In this document: positions 31,467-40,754 of the stretch, in pieces
Position numbering within the stretch: position 1 is the stretch's first letter
Layout of the letters: each line of letters opens with the position of its first letter
Assembly: GCF_017086405.1 (NCBI RefSeq)
Contig: NZ_CP070973.1
Span: forward strand, 868,001-932,000
Reading direction: 5' to 3'
DNA: 64,000 nt
From: Mycobacterium gordonae
GTDB lineage: Bacteria; Actinomycetota; Actinomycetes; Mycobacteriales; Mycobacteriaceae
Notes under the pieces: generated by a model
The model's database searches: none
What the model was told of the DNA's origin: nothing
What the model saw: the letters and a program-made list of their open reading frames with translations, nothing else
Made by a program: the position numbers and the translations under genes

Positions 31467-33871
31467 CCACTTTCAAAGACGGGGCATCCCGTCCTCCTTC
31501 CCCCGAAGACACCGCCGACAACGACCAGAAGCCATGCGGCTACGGCCGGATGCTGCGCAAGGAGGATCCCCGGTTCATCCGGGGCCGGGGACGCTATGTG
31601 GACGACGTCGTGCTGCCGGGCATGCTGCACCTGGCTATCCTGCGGTCACCGTTCGCGCACGCGAACATCGTCAGCATCGATGTGACTGCGGCACAAGCAC
31701 ACCCGAAGGTAAAGGCGGTGGTGACCGGTGCCGACCTGGCCGCCAAGGGCCTGGCCTGGATGCCGACACTGTCCAACGACGTGCAGGCGGTGCTGGCTAC
31801 CGACAAGGTGCGCTTTCAGGGTCAGGAGGTGGCGTTCGTCGTCGCCGAGGACCGGTACTCCGCCCGCGACGCCCTGGAACTCATTGACGTCGAGTACGAC
31901 CCGCTGGACCCCGTCATTGATGTCCGGCGTGCGCTGGATCCGTCCTCGCCGGTGATCCGGACCGACCTGGACGGCAAGACTGACAACCACTGCTTCGACT
32001 GGGAGACCGGTGATGCCGCGGCGACCGAGGCGGCATTCGCCAAGGCCGACGTGGTGGTCAAGCAGGAGATCGTCTACCCGCGGGTGCACCCGGCGCCGAT
32101 GGAAACCTGTGGCGCGGTGGCCGATCTGGACCCGGTGACGGGAAAGCTGACGCTGTGGTCCACCAGCCAGGCGCCCCACGCGCACCGCACCCTGTACGCA
32201 TTGGTTGCGGGTCTGCCCGAGCACAAGATTCAGGTGATCTCGCCCGACATCGGTGGGGGATTCGGCAACAAGGTGCCGATCTACCCGGGGTACGTGTGCG
32301 CGATCGTCGCCTCGCTGGTGCTGGGCAAGCCGGTGAAGTGGATGGAGGACCGCAGCGAGAACCTGACCTCGACCGGGTTCGCCCGCGACTACATCATGGT
32401 CGGCGAGATAGCCGCCACCAATGACGGCAAGATCCTGGCGATCCGCACCAATGTGCTGGCGGACCACGGCGCGTTCAACGGCACCGCGGCGCCGGTGAAG
32501 TATCCGGCCGGCTTCTTCGGCGTCTTCACCGGAAGCTATGACCTCGAGGCCGCCTATTGCCACATGACCGCGGTGTACACCAACAAAGCGCCCGGCGGGG
32601 TGGCCTACGCCTGTTCGTTCCGCATCACCGAGGCGGTGTACCTGGTGGAGCGGCTGGTGGATTGCCTGGCCTTCGACCTGAAGATGGATCCGGCGCAGTT
32701 GCGGTTGCGAAACCTGTTGCGTCCCGACCAGTTCCCCTATCGGAGCAAGACCGGCTGGGTCTACGACTCCGGCGACTACGAAACCACTCTGCGCAAGGCC
32801 ATGGACATGATCGGTTACGACGCGCTGCGGGCCGAGCAGGCCGCCAAGCGCGAGCGTGGCGAACTGATGGGCATCGGCATGTCGTTCTTCACCGAGGCAG
32901 TGGGCGCCGGACCGCGCAAGGACATGGATATCCTCGGCCTGGGCATGGCCGACGGCTGCGAGCTCCGGGTGCACCCCACCGGCAAAGCCGTGGTGCGGCT
33001 TTCGGTGCAGACCCAGGGCCAAGGGCACGAGACGACGTTCGCGCAGATCGTGGCCGAGGAGCTGGGCATCCCGCCCGAGGACATCGACGTGGTGCACGGC
33101 GACACCGACCAGACCCCGTTCGGGCTGGGCACCTACGGCAGCCGATCCACCCCGGTGTCGGGGGCGGCGGCAGCGCTGGTGGCCCGCAAGGTGCGTGATA
33201 AGGCGAAGATCATCGCATCCGGCATGCTGGAAGTCTCGGTGGCCGACCTGGATTGGGAGAAGGGCAAGTTCCACGTCAAGGGCGACCCGGCCGCGGCGGT
33301 GACCATCCAGGACATCGCGATGCGTGCGCACGGCGCCGGCGATCTGCCCGAGGGCATCGAGGGGGGCCTGGACGCGCAGATCTGCTACAACCCGTCGAAC
33401 CTCACCTATCCCTACGGCGCCTATTTCTGCGTGGTGGACATCGATCCCGGGACGGCCGTCGTCAAGGTGCGCCGCTTCCTCGCCGTCGACGACTGCGGCA
33501 CCCGGATTAACCCGATGATCATCGAGGGGCAGGTGCACGGCGGCATCGTGGACGGCATCGGGATGGCACTGATGGAGATGATCGCCTTCGACGAAGACGG
33601 CAATTGCCTCGGTGGTTCCCTGATGGACTATCTGATCCCCACCGCGCTCGAGGTGCCGCACCTCGAGACCGGCTACACCGTCACACCGTCGCCGCATCAC
33701 CCGATCGGCGCCAAGGGCATCGGCGAATCGGCCACCGTGGGATCGCCGCCGGCGGTCGTCAACGCGGTGGTGGATGCGTTGGCGCCGTTCGGGGTTCGGC
33801 ATGCCGACATGCCGCTGACGCCGTCGCGGGTGTGGGAGGCCATGCAAGGCCGGGCCAGGCCGCCGATCTGA
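31463..33871 (+). CDS. coxL: Form I aerobic CO dehydrogenase large (molybdenum) subunit CoxL
   Basis: 802 residues. This subunit holds the Mo-Cu-molybdopterin cytosine dinucleotide site that oxidises CO to CO2. The active-site loop reads AYACSFR at 32603-32623 with the copper-ligand Cys at residue 384, the diagnostic AYxCSFR signature of form I (genuine CO dehydrogenase) as opposed to the form II AYRGAGR. Other family motifs are GGGFGNKVPIYPG, the cofactor-binding QGQGHETTFAQI and the terminal GAKGIGESATVGSPPAV, which includes the catalytic Glu. The ATG at 31463 overlaps the coxS stop; a longer reading from 31157 is coxS read in another frame. The operon probably supports survival on atmospheric or host-derived CO. 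Confidence 0.96.
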   Translation: MTTFKDGASRPPSPEDTADNDQKPCGYGRMLRKEDPRFIRGRGRYVDDVVLPGMLHLAILRSPFAHANIVSIDVTAAQAHPKVKAVVTGADLAAKGLAWMPTLSNDVQAVLATDKVRFQGQEVAFVVAEDRYSARDALELIDVEYDPLDPVIDVRRALDPSSPVIRTDLDGKTDNHCFDWETGDAAATEAAFAKADVVVKQEIVYPRVHPAPMETCGAVADLDPVTGKLTLWSTSQAPHAHRTLYALVAGLPEHKIQVISPDIGGGFGNKVPIYPGYVCAIVASLVLGKPVKWMEDRSENLTSTGFARDYIMVGEIAATNDGKILAIRTNVLADHGAFNGTAAPVKYPAGFFGVFTGSYDLEAAYCHMTAVYTNKAPGGVAYACSFRITEAVYLVERLVDCLAFDLKMDPAQLRLRNLLRPDQFPYRSKTGWVYDSGDYETTLRKAMDMIGYDALRAEQAAKRERGELMGIGMSFFTEAVGAGPRKDMDILGLGMADGCELRVHPTGKAVVRLSVQTQGQGHETTFAQIVAEELGIPPEDIDVVHGDTDQTPFGLGTYGSRSTPVSGAAAALVARKVRDKAKIIASGMLEVSVADLDWEKGKFHVKGDPAAAVTIQDIAMRAHGAGDLPEGIEGGLDAQICYNPSNLTYPYGAYFCVVDIDPGTAVVKVRRFLAVDDCGTRINPMIIEGQVHGGIVDGIGMALMEMIAFDEDGNCLGGSLMDYLIPTALEVPHLETGYTVTPSPHHPIGAKGIGESATVGSPPAVVNAVVDALAPFGVRHADMPLTPSRVWEAMQGRARPPI

Positions 33872-33872
33872 C

Positions 33873-34745
33873 ATGACCAGCATGAGCAACCGAGCCCGGC
33901 AATTGCGGGAAGCGCGCACGCCCTTCGTGTATGCGACGGTGGTGCGTGCCGAACAGCCGACCTCGGCACGCGCGGGTGACGAGGCAATCTTGTTGGCAGA
34001 CGGCACCATCGAGGGTTTTGTCGGGGGCCAGTGCGCGCAGAGCTCGGTCCGGAAGGCCGCGCTGGGTGTCCTGCAGGCCGGCGAGAGCGTGCTGCTGCGA
34101 GTGCTGCCCGACGGCGACGTGCACTTTCCGGAGGCTCCCGGCGCGTGCGTCGTGGTCAATCCGTGCCTGTCCGGCGGATCGCTGGAAATCTTCCTGACGC
34201 CGCAACTGCCGGCGCCGCTGATCCGGATCTACGGCGAGACGCCGATCGCCGACGCGCTGCTGCAACTGTGCGGGGTGCTTGGTTACGACGCGTGCCGCGA
34301 GGCAGAACTGGCCGACGCCAGTGCCGTGGTGATCGCCAGCCACGGCGGTCCCGAAGCCGAGATCATCCGTGCCGCACTCGATCACGGGGTCGGCTACATC
34401 GGGCTGGTGGCCAGCAAGGTGCGCGGCGCCTCGATCCTGAGCGGTCTGCACCTCACCGACGCCGAACGGTCCCGCATCCACACCCCGGTCGGGGTGCCGA
34501 TCGGGGCTAAGACGCCGGCGGAGATCGCCGTGGCCATCGCGGCCGAACTCATCGCGGCGCTGCGCGACGGCGGCCTGACGCGCGCGGTGAGAATTGACGA
34601 AGCCCCCGGTTCGGCCGTCGACCCGGTGTGCGGCATGACGGTGAGAATCTGCCCGGGCACCGAGCACCTGTCGGTCGGCGATGTCGAATACTGGTTCTGT
34701 TGCGCCGGATGCCGCACGACGTTCGCCGCGAAGGCAGGCGCATGA
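33873..34745 (+). CDS. XdhC-like maturation protein with C-terminal YHS-like metal-binding tail (Rv0372c-like)
   Basis: 290 residues. The XdhC domain (~1-240) shows GFVGGQCAQSSVR, the Rossmann-like segment IRIYGETPIADALLQL and GYIGLVASKVRGASI. An extra ~45-residue tail reads DPVCGMTV ... VEYWFCCAGCRTTF, a YHS-domain-like pattern with four cysteines (CGM, CCAGC) likely to bind a metal. It starts 1 bp after coxL and overlaps the next gene by 4 bp. In CO dehydrogenase maturation this family helps insert sulfur or copper at the Mo site; a metal-delivery role for the tail is an inference. Confidence 0.85.
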   Translation: MTSMSNRARQLREARTPFVYATVVRAEQPTSARAGDEAILLADGTIEGFVGGQCAQSSVRKAALGVLQAGESVLLRVLPDGDVHFPEAPGACVVVNPCLSGGSLEIFLTPQLPAPLIRIYGETPIADALLQLCGVLGYDACREAELADASAVVIASHGGPEAEIIRAALDHGVGYIGLVASKVRGASILSGLHLTDAERSRIHTPVGVPIGAKTPAEIAVAIAAELIAALRDGGLTRAVRIDEAPGSAVDPVCGMTVRICPGTEHLSVGDVEYWFCCAGCRTTFAAKAGA

Positions 34746-35335
34746 CCGCGCTCGGTGTGACCGGTGTGGTGCTGGCGGCTGGAGCATCCCGTCGGCTGGG
34801 CCAGCCGAAACAGGTGCTGCCCTATCGTGATACGACGGTGCTGGGGGCGACGCTGGACGTCGCCCGCGCCGCCGGCTTCGACCAGTTGATCGTCACGCTG
34901 GGCGGTGCGGCTCCACTGGTACGCGAGCGGGTGGTCCTGGACGGCTTCGACGTCGTCACCGCCGACGACTTCGGCGCCGGCTGTTCGGCGTCGCTGCGGG
35001 TGGCGCTGGACGCGGTGGACCCGGGCTCGACGGGCATCGTGCTGATGCTCGGTGACCAGCCGGGGATCGATTCGGCCGACCTGCGGGCCATCGGCGCCGG
35101 TGGTGCCGGTGGTGCCGACATTATGGTGTGCCGCTACAGCGACGGGGTGGGCCATCCATTCTGGTTCAGCCGCAGCATGTTCGGCGACCTTTCCGGTCTG
35201 CACGGCGATAAGGGCGTCTGGAAGCTGATCGAGTCGGGCCGCCACCCGGTGGGCGAGCTGCGCGTGGATCGTCCCGTCCCGCTCGATGTGGACACCTGGG
35301 CGGACTACCAACGACTGTTGGCGACCGCGCCGTGA
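34742..35335 (+). CDS. MobA/MocA-like molybdenum cofactor nucleotidyltransferase (Rv0371c-like)
   Basis: 197 residues. The NTP-transferase motif LAAGASRRLGQPKQVLPY lies near residues 11-28, followed by LGDQPGID (~100-107), which supplies the metal-binding Asp, and GHPFWFSR. It probably makes molybdopterin cytosine dinucleotide for CoxL. I chose the ATG at 34742 in the ATGA overlap with the XdhC-like gene; its own stop overlaps coxD the same way. The start choice gives the same length as the M. tuberculosis homologue. Confidence 0.9.
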   Translation: MTALGVTGVVLAAGASRRLGQPKQVLPYRDTTVLGATLDVARAAGFDQLIVTLGGAAPLVRERVVLDGFDVVTADDFGAGCSASLRVALDAVDPGSTGIVLMLGDQPGIDSADLRAIGAGGAGGADIMVCRYSDGVGHPFWFSRSMFGDLSGLHGDKGVWKLIESGRHPVGELRVDRPVPLDVDTWADYQRLLATAP

Positions 35336-36201
35336 TTCTGCACAGCCCCGGCGAGGTCGCCCGTCTGTTCGACGCGAAGGGCTACCTGCTGGACACCGGG
35401 ACGGCGTCGGCGATCTACCTCGCGGTGCAGCTGGGCAGGCCGCTGCTGTTGGAGGGTGAACCCGGTGTCGGTAAAACCACCGCAGCCAAAACCCTTGCCG
35501 CGGTGCTGAATACCAGCCTGATCAGGCTGCAGTGTTACGAAGGTCTCACCGCCAGTGAGGCGCTCTACGACTGGAATTACCAGCGTCAGCTGCTGTCCAT
35601 CCGACTGGCCGAGGCCGGTGGCGCCGGCATGACGGAGAGCGAGCTCTACACCGAGGCATACCTGGTCGACCGGCCGATCCTGCAGTGCGTGCGCTTCCGG
35701 GGTTCCGCGCCGCCGGTCTTGCTGATTGACGAAATCGATCGTGCTGACGATGAATTCGAGGCGCTGTTGCTGGAGTTTCTCGGTGAGTCCGCGGTCACTG
35801 TCCCGGAGCTGGGCACGTTCGTCGCGCAACAACCGCCCATTGCGGTGCTCACCTCCAACCGGAGCCGCGACCTCCACGATGCATTGCGGCGGCGGTGCCT
35901 CTACCACTGGATCGACTACCCGGAGTCGGCACGGGCCGCCGCGATCGTGCGCCGTACCGTACCCGGGGCGACCGCGCCCCTGATCGAACATGCCACCCAA
36001 TTTGTCGGCGCTGCAAGAGGACTGGATTTGGACAAGCCCCCGGGAGTGGCCGAGACGATCGACTGGGTCGCCGCCCTGGTGTCGTTGGGTGTGGCGGACC
36101 TGGCCGACGAGTCGGCGTTGATCAGCCTGGGAGCGCTGGCCAAGACACCCGACGACCGCACAGCGATCCGCGATGCGTTGGTGGAGTACACCCGAACATG
36201 A
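35332..36201 (+). CDS. coxD: MoxR-type AAA+ ATPase CoxD
   Basis: 289 residues. Walker A is GEPGVGKT (42-49), Walker B is VLLIDEIDRAD, and LTSNRSRDLHDALRRRC provides sensor and arginine-finger residues. CoxD is a chaperone-like ATPase needed to build the [CuSMoO2] centre in CO dehydrogenase and works with the VWA protein CoxE. The GTG at 35332 overlaps the preceding stop by 4 bp. coxG follows after 13 bp. It corresponds to Rv0370c. Confidence 0.92.
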   Translation: MILHSPGEVARLFDAKGYLLDTGTASAIYLAVQLGRPLLLEGEPGVGKTTAAKTLAAVLNTSLIRLQCYEGLTASEALYDWNYQRQLLSIRLAEAGGAGMTESELYTEAYLVDRPILQCVRFRGSAPPVLLIDEIDRADDEFEALLLEFLGESAVTVPELGTFVAQQPPIAVLTSNRSRDLHDALRRRCLYHWIDYPESARAAAIVRRTVPGATAPLIEHATQFVGAARGLDLDKPPGVAETIDWVAALVSLGVADLADESALISLGALAKTPDDRTAIRDALVEYTRT

Positions 36202-36214
36202 AAGGACTGCCTCG

Positions 36215-36877
36215 ATGAAGATCGCCAATCAGTTCACCGTCAGCGCGCCGATCGAAGAGGCGTGGGATGTGCTCTGCGATCTAGAGAGGGTGATCCCGCT
36301 GATGCCGGGTGCACAACTGGTCGGTCAGGAGGGCGAGGACTACCTGGGCAAGGTCAAGGTCAAGGTGGGGCCGGTCACCAGCGAGTTCACCGGCAAGGTG
36401 CACTTCGTCGAGCAGGACCGCGCCCTGCACCGCGCGGTCTTCGACGCCAAAGGCAAAGAGGCGCGGGGCACCGGGAACGCGGCGGCCACCGTCACCGCCC
36501 AGTTGCAGGCCGCGGGCGAGCGCACCAACGTCACCGTCGACACCGACCTAAAAATCGTCGGAAAGCTGGCGCAGTTCGGCAGCGGGATGCTGCAACAGGT
36601 TTCGGAGAAGTTGCTGGGCCAGTTCGTGGAATCCCTGGAAGCCGAGTTGGCCGCCAACGGCGCCACCGACGTCTCGGCGGCCGTCAACGGCGAAGAGCCC
36701 ATCCCGGCCTGGCCGGTCAACCCTGTACCGGGCACCCGGCAGGCCCCGGAACCCGAGCCCATCGACCTACTCGAACTGGCCGGCGGCGATCAGCTGAAGA
36801 AGTACGGCGCGGCAGCGGCGGCGGTGCTCGCCGTGCTGGCCTTGCTCTGGCTGCTCCGGCGGCGCAACCGCGAGTGA
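36215..36877 (+). CDS. coxG: CoxG-like CO dehydrogenase membrane-recruiting protein
   Basis: 220 residues. The N-terminal START/SRPBCC-type domain (KIANQFTVSAPIEEAWDVLCD ... ~150) is followed by a Pro/Glu linker and one C-terminal membrane helix (AAAAAVLAVLALLWLL, ~199-214) ending in an Arg-rich cytoplasmic tail. CoxG family proteins recruit the CO dehydrogenase complex to the membrane so that it can pass electrons to the quinone pool. The ATG at 36215 is preferred to an in-frame start at 36173 inside coxD. It overlaps coxE by 4 bp. Confidence 0.9.
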   Translation: MKIANQFTVSAPIEEAWDVLCDLERVIPLMPGAQLVGQEGEDYLGKVKVKVGPVTSEFTGKVHFVEQDRALHRAVFDAKGKEARGTGNAAATVTAQLQAAGERTNVTVDTDLKIVGKLAQFGSGMLQQVSEKLLGQFVESLEAELAANGATDVSAAVNGEEPIPAWPVNPVPGTRQAPEPEPIDLLELAGGDQLKKYGAAAAAVLAVLALLWLLRRRNRE

Positions 36878-38067
36878 CTACCCCGGCCCTGCTGCGTGGC
36901 GTCGATCTGGCGGCGTTCGCGGTCGCCCTGGTGGCGCGGCTGCGTATCGCTGGTGTGTCCGTATCGCCAAGCGGTCAAACAACTTTCGTGCAGGCGCTGC
37001 AGCATCTGGCACCCGGCGAGCGGTCGTCACTGTATTGGGCCGCGCGGCTGAGCCTGGTCAATCGGATGGACGATCTGAGTGCCTTCGACGCGGTGTTCGC
37101 GGCCGTGTTCGGCGCCGGCGCGGCGGACGGGCGGGACAGCCCTTCGCTGCCGCTGCCGGGACCTCGCACTCCGGCGGCTGGGATCGTGCACCGCGGCGGC
37201 GTCCGGTCCAGCGCCGCCACGCAGCACTTGCCCTGGGCCACCGGAACCCCCGGCGGATCAGACGGTCACGCCGGTGTCCAGTTGCCGGAGTTGGCGCCCA
37301 GTCGCATCGCCGCGTTGACCGACGAGCCGTTCGACCGGTTCGATCCCGACGACTTGCGACTGCTCGGCGACTGGCTACGCCGATCGTTGCCGCACTGGCC
37401 CACCAGACGTGCCCTGCGATTCCAACTCAGCCCGCACGGCAAGCGGATCGATCTGCGCGCCACCATCAATGCCTCCCGCTCGACCGGTTGGGAGACCATC
37501 ACCCTGGCGCGAACCCGACCGCACCGGCGGCTCCGACGGGTGGTGCTGGTCTGTGACGTAAGCCGGTCGATGCAGCCGTTCGCGACGGTGTACCTGCATC
37601 TGATGCGGGCGGTGATGGAGCGCCGGACGGGGATGCGGCCCGAGGTGTTCGCCTTCTCGACCTCGTTGACCCGCCTGACCGCGGTGCTGTCCCACCGGTC
37701 GACCGAGGCGGCCCTGGAACGGGCCAACGAACGGGTGACCGATCGCTACGGCGGAACCTTCATCGGTCGCAGCCTGAACGCGTTGCTGGCCGCCCCTGGC
37801 CACGGCAGCGCCGTCCGCGGAGCGGTGGTGATCATCGCCTCCGACGGCTGGGACAGTGATCCGCCGGAGGTGCTCGAACACGCGCTGATCAGGCTGCGCC
37901 GCCGTGCGCACCGGCTGGTATGGCTCAATCCCCGCGCGGCGCAACCTGATTACCAACCGCTGGCCGGTTCGATGGCTGCGGCGCTGCCGTTCTGCGATCT
38001 GTTCCTGCCGGGGCATACGCTGACCGAGCTGCAACAGGTGCTGTGGCTGCTGGCCGATCCGAAATAG
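36874..38067 (+). CDS. coxE: VWA-domain protein CoxE
   Basis: 397 residues. A C-terminal von Willebrand factor A domain has the MIDAS motif DVSRSM (Asp228) and the later SDGWD. The N-terminal half is a helical CoxE-type region. It partners CoxD in maturing the CO dehydrogenase active site. The start is the GTG at 36874 in the GTGA overlap with coxG; an upstream reading from 36262 is an alternative frame of coxG. It is the last gene of the operon and faces a convergent permease. Confidence 0.92.
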   Translation: MTTPALLRGVDLAAFAVALVARLRIAGVSVSPSGQTTFVQALQHLAPGERSSLYWAARLSLVNRMDDLSAFDAVFAAVFGAGAADGRDSPSLPLPGPRTPAAGIVHRGGVRSSAATQHLPWATGTPGGSDGHAGVQLPELAPSRIAALTDEPFDRFDPDDLRLLGDWLRRSLPHWPTRRALRFQLSPHGKRIDLRATINASRSTGWETITLARTRPHRRLRRVVLVCDVSRSMQPFATVYLHLMRAVMERRTGMRPEVFAFSTSLTRLTAVLSHRSTEAALERANERVTDRYGGTFIGRSLNALLAAPGHGSAVRGAVVIIASDGWDSDPPEVLEHALIRLRRRAHRLVWLNPRAAQPDYQPLAGSMAAALPFCDLFLPGHTLTELQQVLWLLADPK

Positions 38068-38186
38068 CATTTCGGCGGTGGCAGTCGTCGCCGATGCCGT
38101 GCCCGGCGAGGCGGGCCGAGGAGGCGGAAAGCCGATCAGCCGACGGGTGCAAGCGCCGGGAATGCGCGGTCTTCGATCACCACCGG

Positions 38187-38204
38187 CCCACCGGGTTCGG
38201 TGGG
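38187..38204. terminator. Possible hairpin at the end of the cox operon
   Basis: CCCACCG-GGTT-CGGTGGG forms a perfect 7-bp GC-rich stem with a 4-nt loop between the convergent coxE and permease genes. There is no T-tract on either side, so it would be an atypical terminator at best. Confidence 0.35.
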
Positions 38205-38208
38205 CGGC

Positions 38209-39606
38209 TCATTCCACCGGACCTCGGGAATCTAAGTCGCCAGTTGCTCGTCCGGTGCGCTGGTGATCAACCGATGCCGGCTGTAGAGAGCGAAATACAG
38301 CAAAAAAGCCGCAGAACACACCCAGGCAACACACGGCGGCCAGGGCGTCGACCAGGAAGGTGGCGATCAGCGCCAGAATCGCGACCACCAGCGCGAATCC
38401 GGTGGTGAGGATCCCGCCGGGAGTTCGGTAGGGACGGTCCAGTTCCGGTGCGCGGGTGCGCAGCACGATATGGCTCACCATGATCAAGACGTAGCTGAGC
38501 GTCGCACCGAAGACGGCCATGTTGAGCAGCAGATCGCCTTTTCCGGTCATCGACAACGCGAAGCCGATCGCGCCGGGAACGACCAGCGCCAGCGTGGGGG
38601 CTTTCCGCGCGTTGGTGATCGACAGTGCCGTCGGCAGGTAGCCTGCCCGGGACAGGGCGAACAGTTGCCGCGAGTACGCGTAGATGATCGAAAAGAAGCT
38701 GGCTATCAGGCCGGCCAGTCCGATGTAGTTGACGGCCCTGGCCGCGCCCGCCGGCCCGAGCGCCGCGACCAGCGGATTGCCCGACGTCGACATCGCCTGC
38801 GCGCCACCGGATCCGGTGGTCAGCAGCAGCACCAGCGCACACGTCACCAGGAGTACCGCGAAGGCCGCGGTGATGCCGCGGGGGACGTTGCGGGCCGGAT
38901 GCGCCGTCTCCTCGGCGGCCAGCGGCACACCCTCGATCGCCAGGAAGAACCAGATCGCGAACGGCAGCGCCGACCACACGCCGAGGTAACCGTGCGGCAG
39001 GAAAGACGACGCCCCGACCGCGTCCGAGGGCGCGATCTCGGTCAGGTTCGCCAGGTTGAAGCGTCCGATCGCGGCGACGGCGAACACCGCGATGCCCGCC
39101 AGCGCCACGGCGGTGATCGCGAACATGACTTTCAGCGCTTCCCCCACGCCGGCCAGGTGGATCCCGATGAACAGCGCGTAGATCGCCAGGTAGACGTACC
39201 AGCCGTCCCGGATGCCGAACAGCCCCAGCGACTGCACGTAGGCGCCGATGAAGGTGGCGATGGCGGCCGGCGCGATCGAGTATTCGATCAGCACGGCGGT
39301 GCCCGTGGCGAAGCCGCCCCACGGTCCCAGCGCCCGCCGCGCAAACGTGTACCCACCACCCGCGGTCGGCAGCGCCGAGGACAGTTCGGCCATGCCCAGG
39401 ACGAGAGCCAGATACATCGCGGCGACCACGGTTGTGGCGATCACCAGTCCACCGAACCCGCCGCGCGCCAATCCGAAATTCCAGCCGGAATAGTCGCCGG
39501 ACACCACATAGCTGACGCCCAGTCCCGCCAGTAGCAACCAGCCGGCGCTACCGGTCCTCAGTTGCCGCTTTTCCAGGTAGGTGCGCGGCTGCGGGTGGCT
39601 TTCCAC
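38209..39606 (-). CDS. APC-family amine permease (ethanolamine permease-like), C-terminal frameshift
   Basis: 465 residues as read, with about 12 hydrophobic helices and APC-superfamily features (GLGVSYVVSGDYSGWNFGLA in helix 1, ELSSALPTAGGGYTFARRALGPWGG). It resembles ethanolamine permeases and probably imports an amine or amino acid with H+. After CLGVFCGFF the reading enters an atypical tail. If one of the six A's at 38302-38307 is removed, the sequence becomes LLYFALYSRHRLITSAPDEQLAT and stops at 38232, the usual end of the family. A one-base homopolymer insertion is therefore likely. It lies where Rv0366c/Rv0367c would be in M. tuberculosis. Confidence 0.85.
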   Translation of the reverse strand: MESHPQPRTYLEKRQLRTGSAGWLLLAGLGVSYVVSGDYSGWNFGLARGGFGGLVIATTVVAAMYLALVLGMAELSSALPTAGGGYTFARRALGPWGGFATGTAVLIEYSIAPAAIATFIGAYVQSLGLFGIRDGWYVYLAIYALFIGIHLAGVGEALKVMFAITAVALAGIAVFAVAAIGRFNLANLTEIAPSDAVGASSFLPHGYLGVWSALPFAIWFFLAIEGVPLAAEETAHPARNVPRGITAAFAVLLVTCALVLLLTTGSGGAQAMSTSGNPLVAALGPAGAARAVNYIGLAGLIASFFSIIYAYSRQLFALSRAGYLPTALSITNARKAPTLALVVPGAIGFALSMTGKGDLLLNMAVFGATLSYVLIMVSHIVLRTRAPELDRPYRTPGGILTTGFALVVAILALIATFLVDALAAVCCLGVFCGFFAVFRSLQPASVDHQRTGRATGDLDSRGPVE

Positions 39607-39638
39607 TGCGCTCCAACGGTAGGGCAGGATCGGCAGGT

Positions 39639-40754
39639 ATGGATCAGGTATGGGCGAACCGGGCCGCCACTTCCGAAACCGCCGTCACCCAACGTAACCT
39701 GCGGCGGCTGTGGGGCTTGCCCGGCACTCAGCTGGGGGTGGTCGCCTGGCCGTCGGACCGCAAGGACCGGATGTTCGGCACGTGGCACTACTGGTGGCAG
39801 GCCCATCTGCTGGACTGCCTCATCGACGCGCAGTTGCGCGACCCGCAGCCGGAGCGGCGCATCCGGATCAACCGGCAGATCCGCTCGCACCGGTTGCGTA
39901 ACACGCTGCGCTGGACCAACAGCTACTACGACGACATGGCGTGGCTGGCGCTGGCCCTCGAGCGGGCCGCCCGGCTGGTGGGGGTGGAACGCAGCCGCGC
40001 CCTGCACACCCTGGCGAAGCAGTTTGTCGACGCGTGGGTGCCCGAGGATGGCGGCGGCATCCCCTGGCGCAAGCAGGACCAGTTCTTCAATGCCCCCGGC
40101 AACGGCCCGGCGGGAATCTTCCTGGCCCGCTACGGGGGGCAGCTGCGGCGCGCCCAGCAGATGGCCGACTGGATCGACGAGACCCTGATCGACCCCGACA
40201 CCAAGCTGGTGCTCGACGGCATCAAGGACGGGTCGCTGGTGCGCGCGCAGTACACCTACTGCCAGGGTGTGGTGCTCGGGTTGGAGGTCGAGCTCGCCAA
40301 GCGCACCCATGACGATCGGCACCGGCCCCGCGTGCACCGGCTGGTCGCGGCGGTCAAGGAGCACATGGCCCCCAAAGGTGTCCTCAAGAGTGCCGGCGGC
40401 GGGGACGGCGGTTTGTTCGGCGGCATCACCGCTCGCTACCTGGCCCTGGTCGCCACCGATCTGCCGGGCGACGCCGCGGAGGATCAAGCCGCCCGCGACA
40501 CCGCCCGCGACATCGTGCTGTCGTCGGCCAAGTCGGCCTGGGACTACCGCCAGACGGTGGACGGCTTGCCGGTGTTCGGCGCTTTCTGGGACCGCGACGC
40601 CGAGATACCCACCGCCGGCGGTCAGCAGGCGCAGTTCGTCGAGGGCGCGGTCAACAGTTCGGCGATTCCCGAGCGGGACCTGTCGGTACAGCTGGCGGGC
40701 TGGATGCTGATGGAGGCCGCGCACAGCGTCGCGATGGTCAAGTCAGTCGGATAA
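39639..40754 (+). CDS. GH76-like glycoside hydrolase (Rv0365c-like)
   Basis: 371 residues. It resembles the (alpha/alpha)6-barrel glycoside hydrolase family 76, whose members cut alpha-1,6-mannans. The paired-Asp motif typical of the family is visible (SYYDDMAWLALAL, ~91-103), as are GGGIPWR and YTYCQGVVLGLEVEL. No signal peptide is seen, so a cytosolic or peripheral role in lipomannan/LAM turnover is only a suggestion. It starts at the ATG at 39639 and its 3' end overlaps the convergent dedA gene by 12 bp. Confidence 0.78.
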   Translation: MDQVWANRAATSETAVTQRNLRRLWGLPGTQLGVVAWPSDRKDRMFGTWHYWWQAHLLDCLIDAQLRDPQPERRIRINRQIRSHRLRNTLRWTNSYYDDMAWLALALERAARLVGVERSRALHTLAKQFVDAWVPEDGGGIPWRKQDQFFNAPGNGPAGIFLARYGGQLRRAQQMADWIDETLIDPDTKLVLDGIKDGSLVRAQYTYCQGVVLGLEVELAKRTHDDRHRPRVHRLVAAVKEHMAPKGVLKSAGGGDGGLFGGITARYLALVATDLPGDAAEDQAARDTARDIVLSSAKSAWDYRQTVDGLPVFGAFWDRDAEIPTAGGQQAQFVEGAVNSSAIPERDLSVQLAGWMLMEAAHSVAMVKSVG

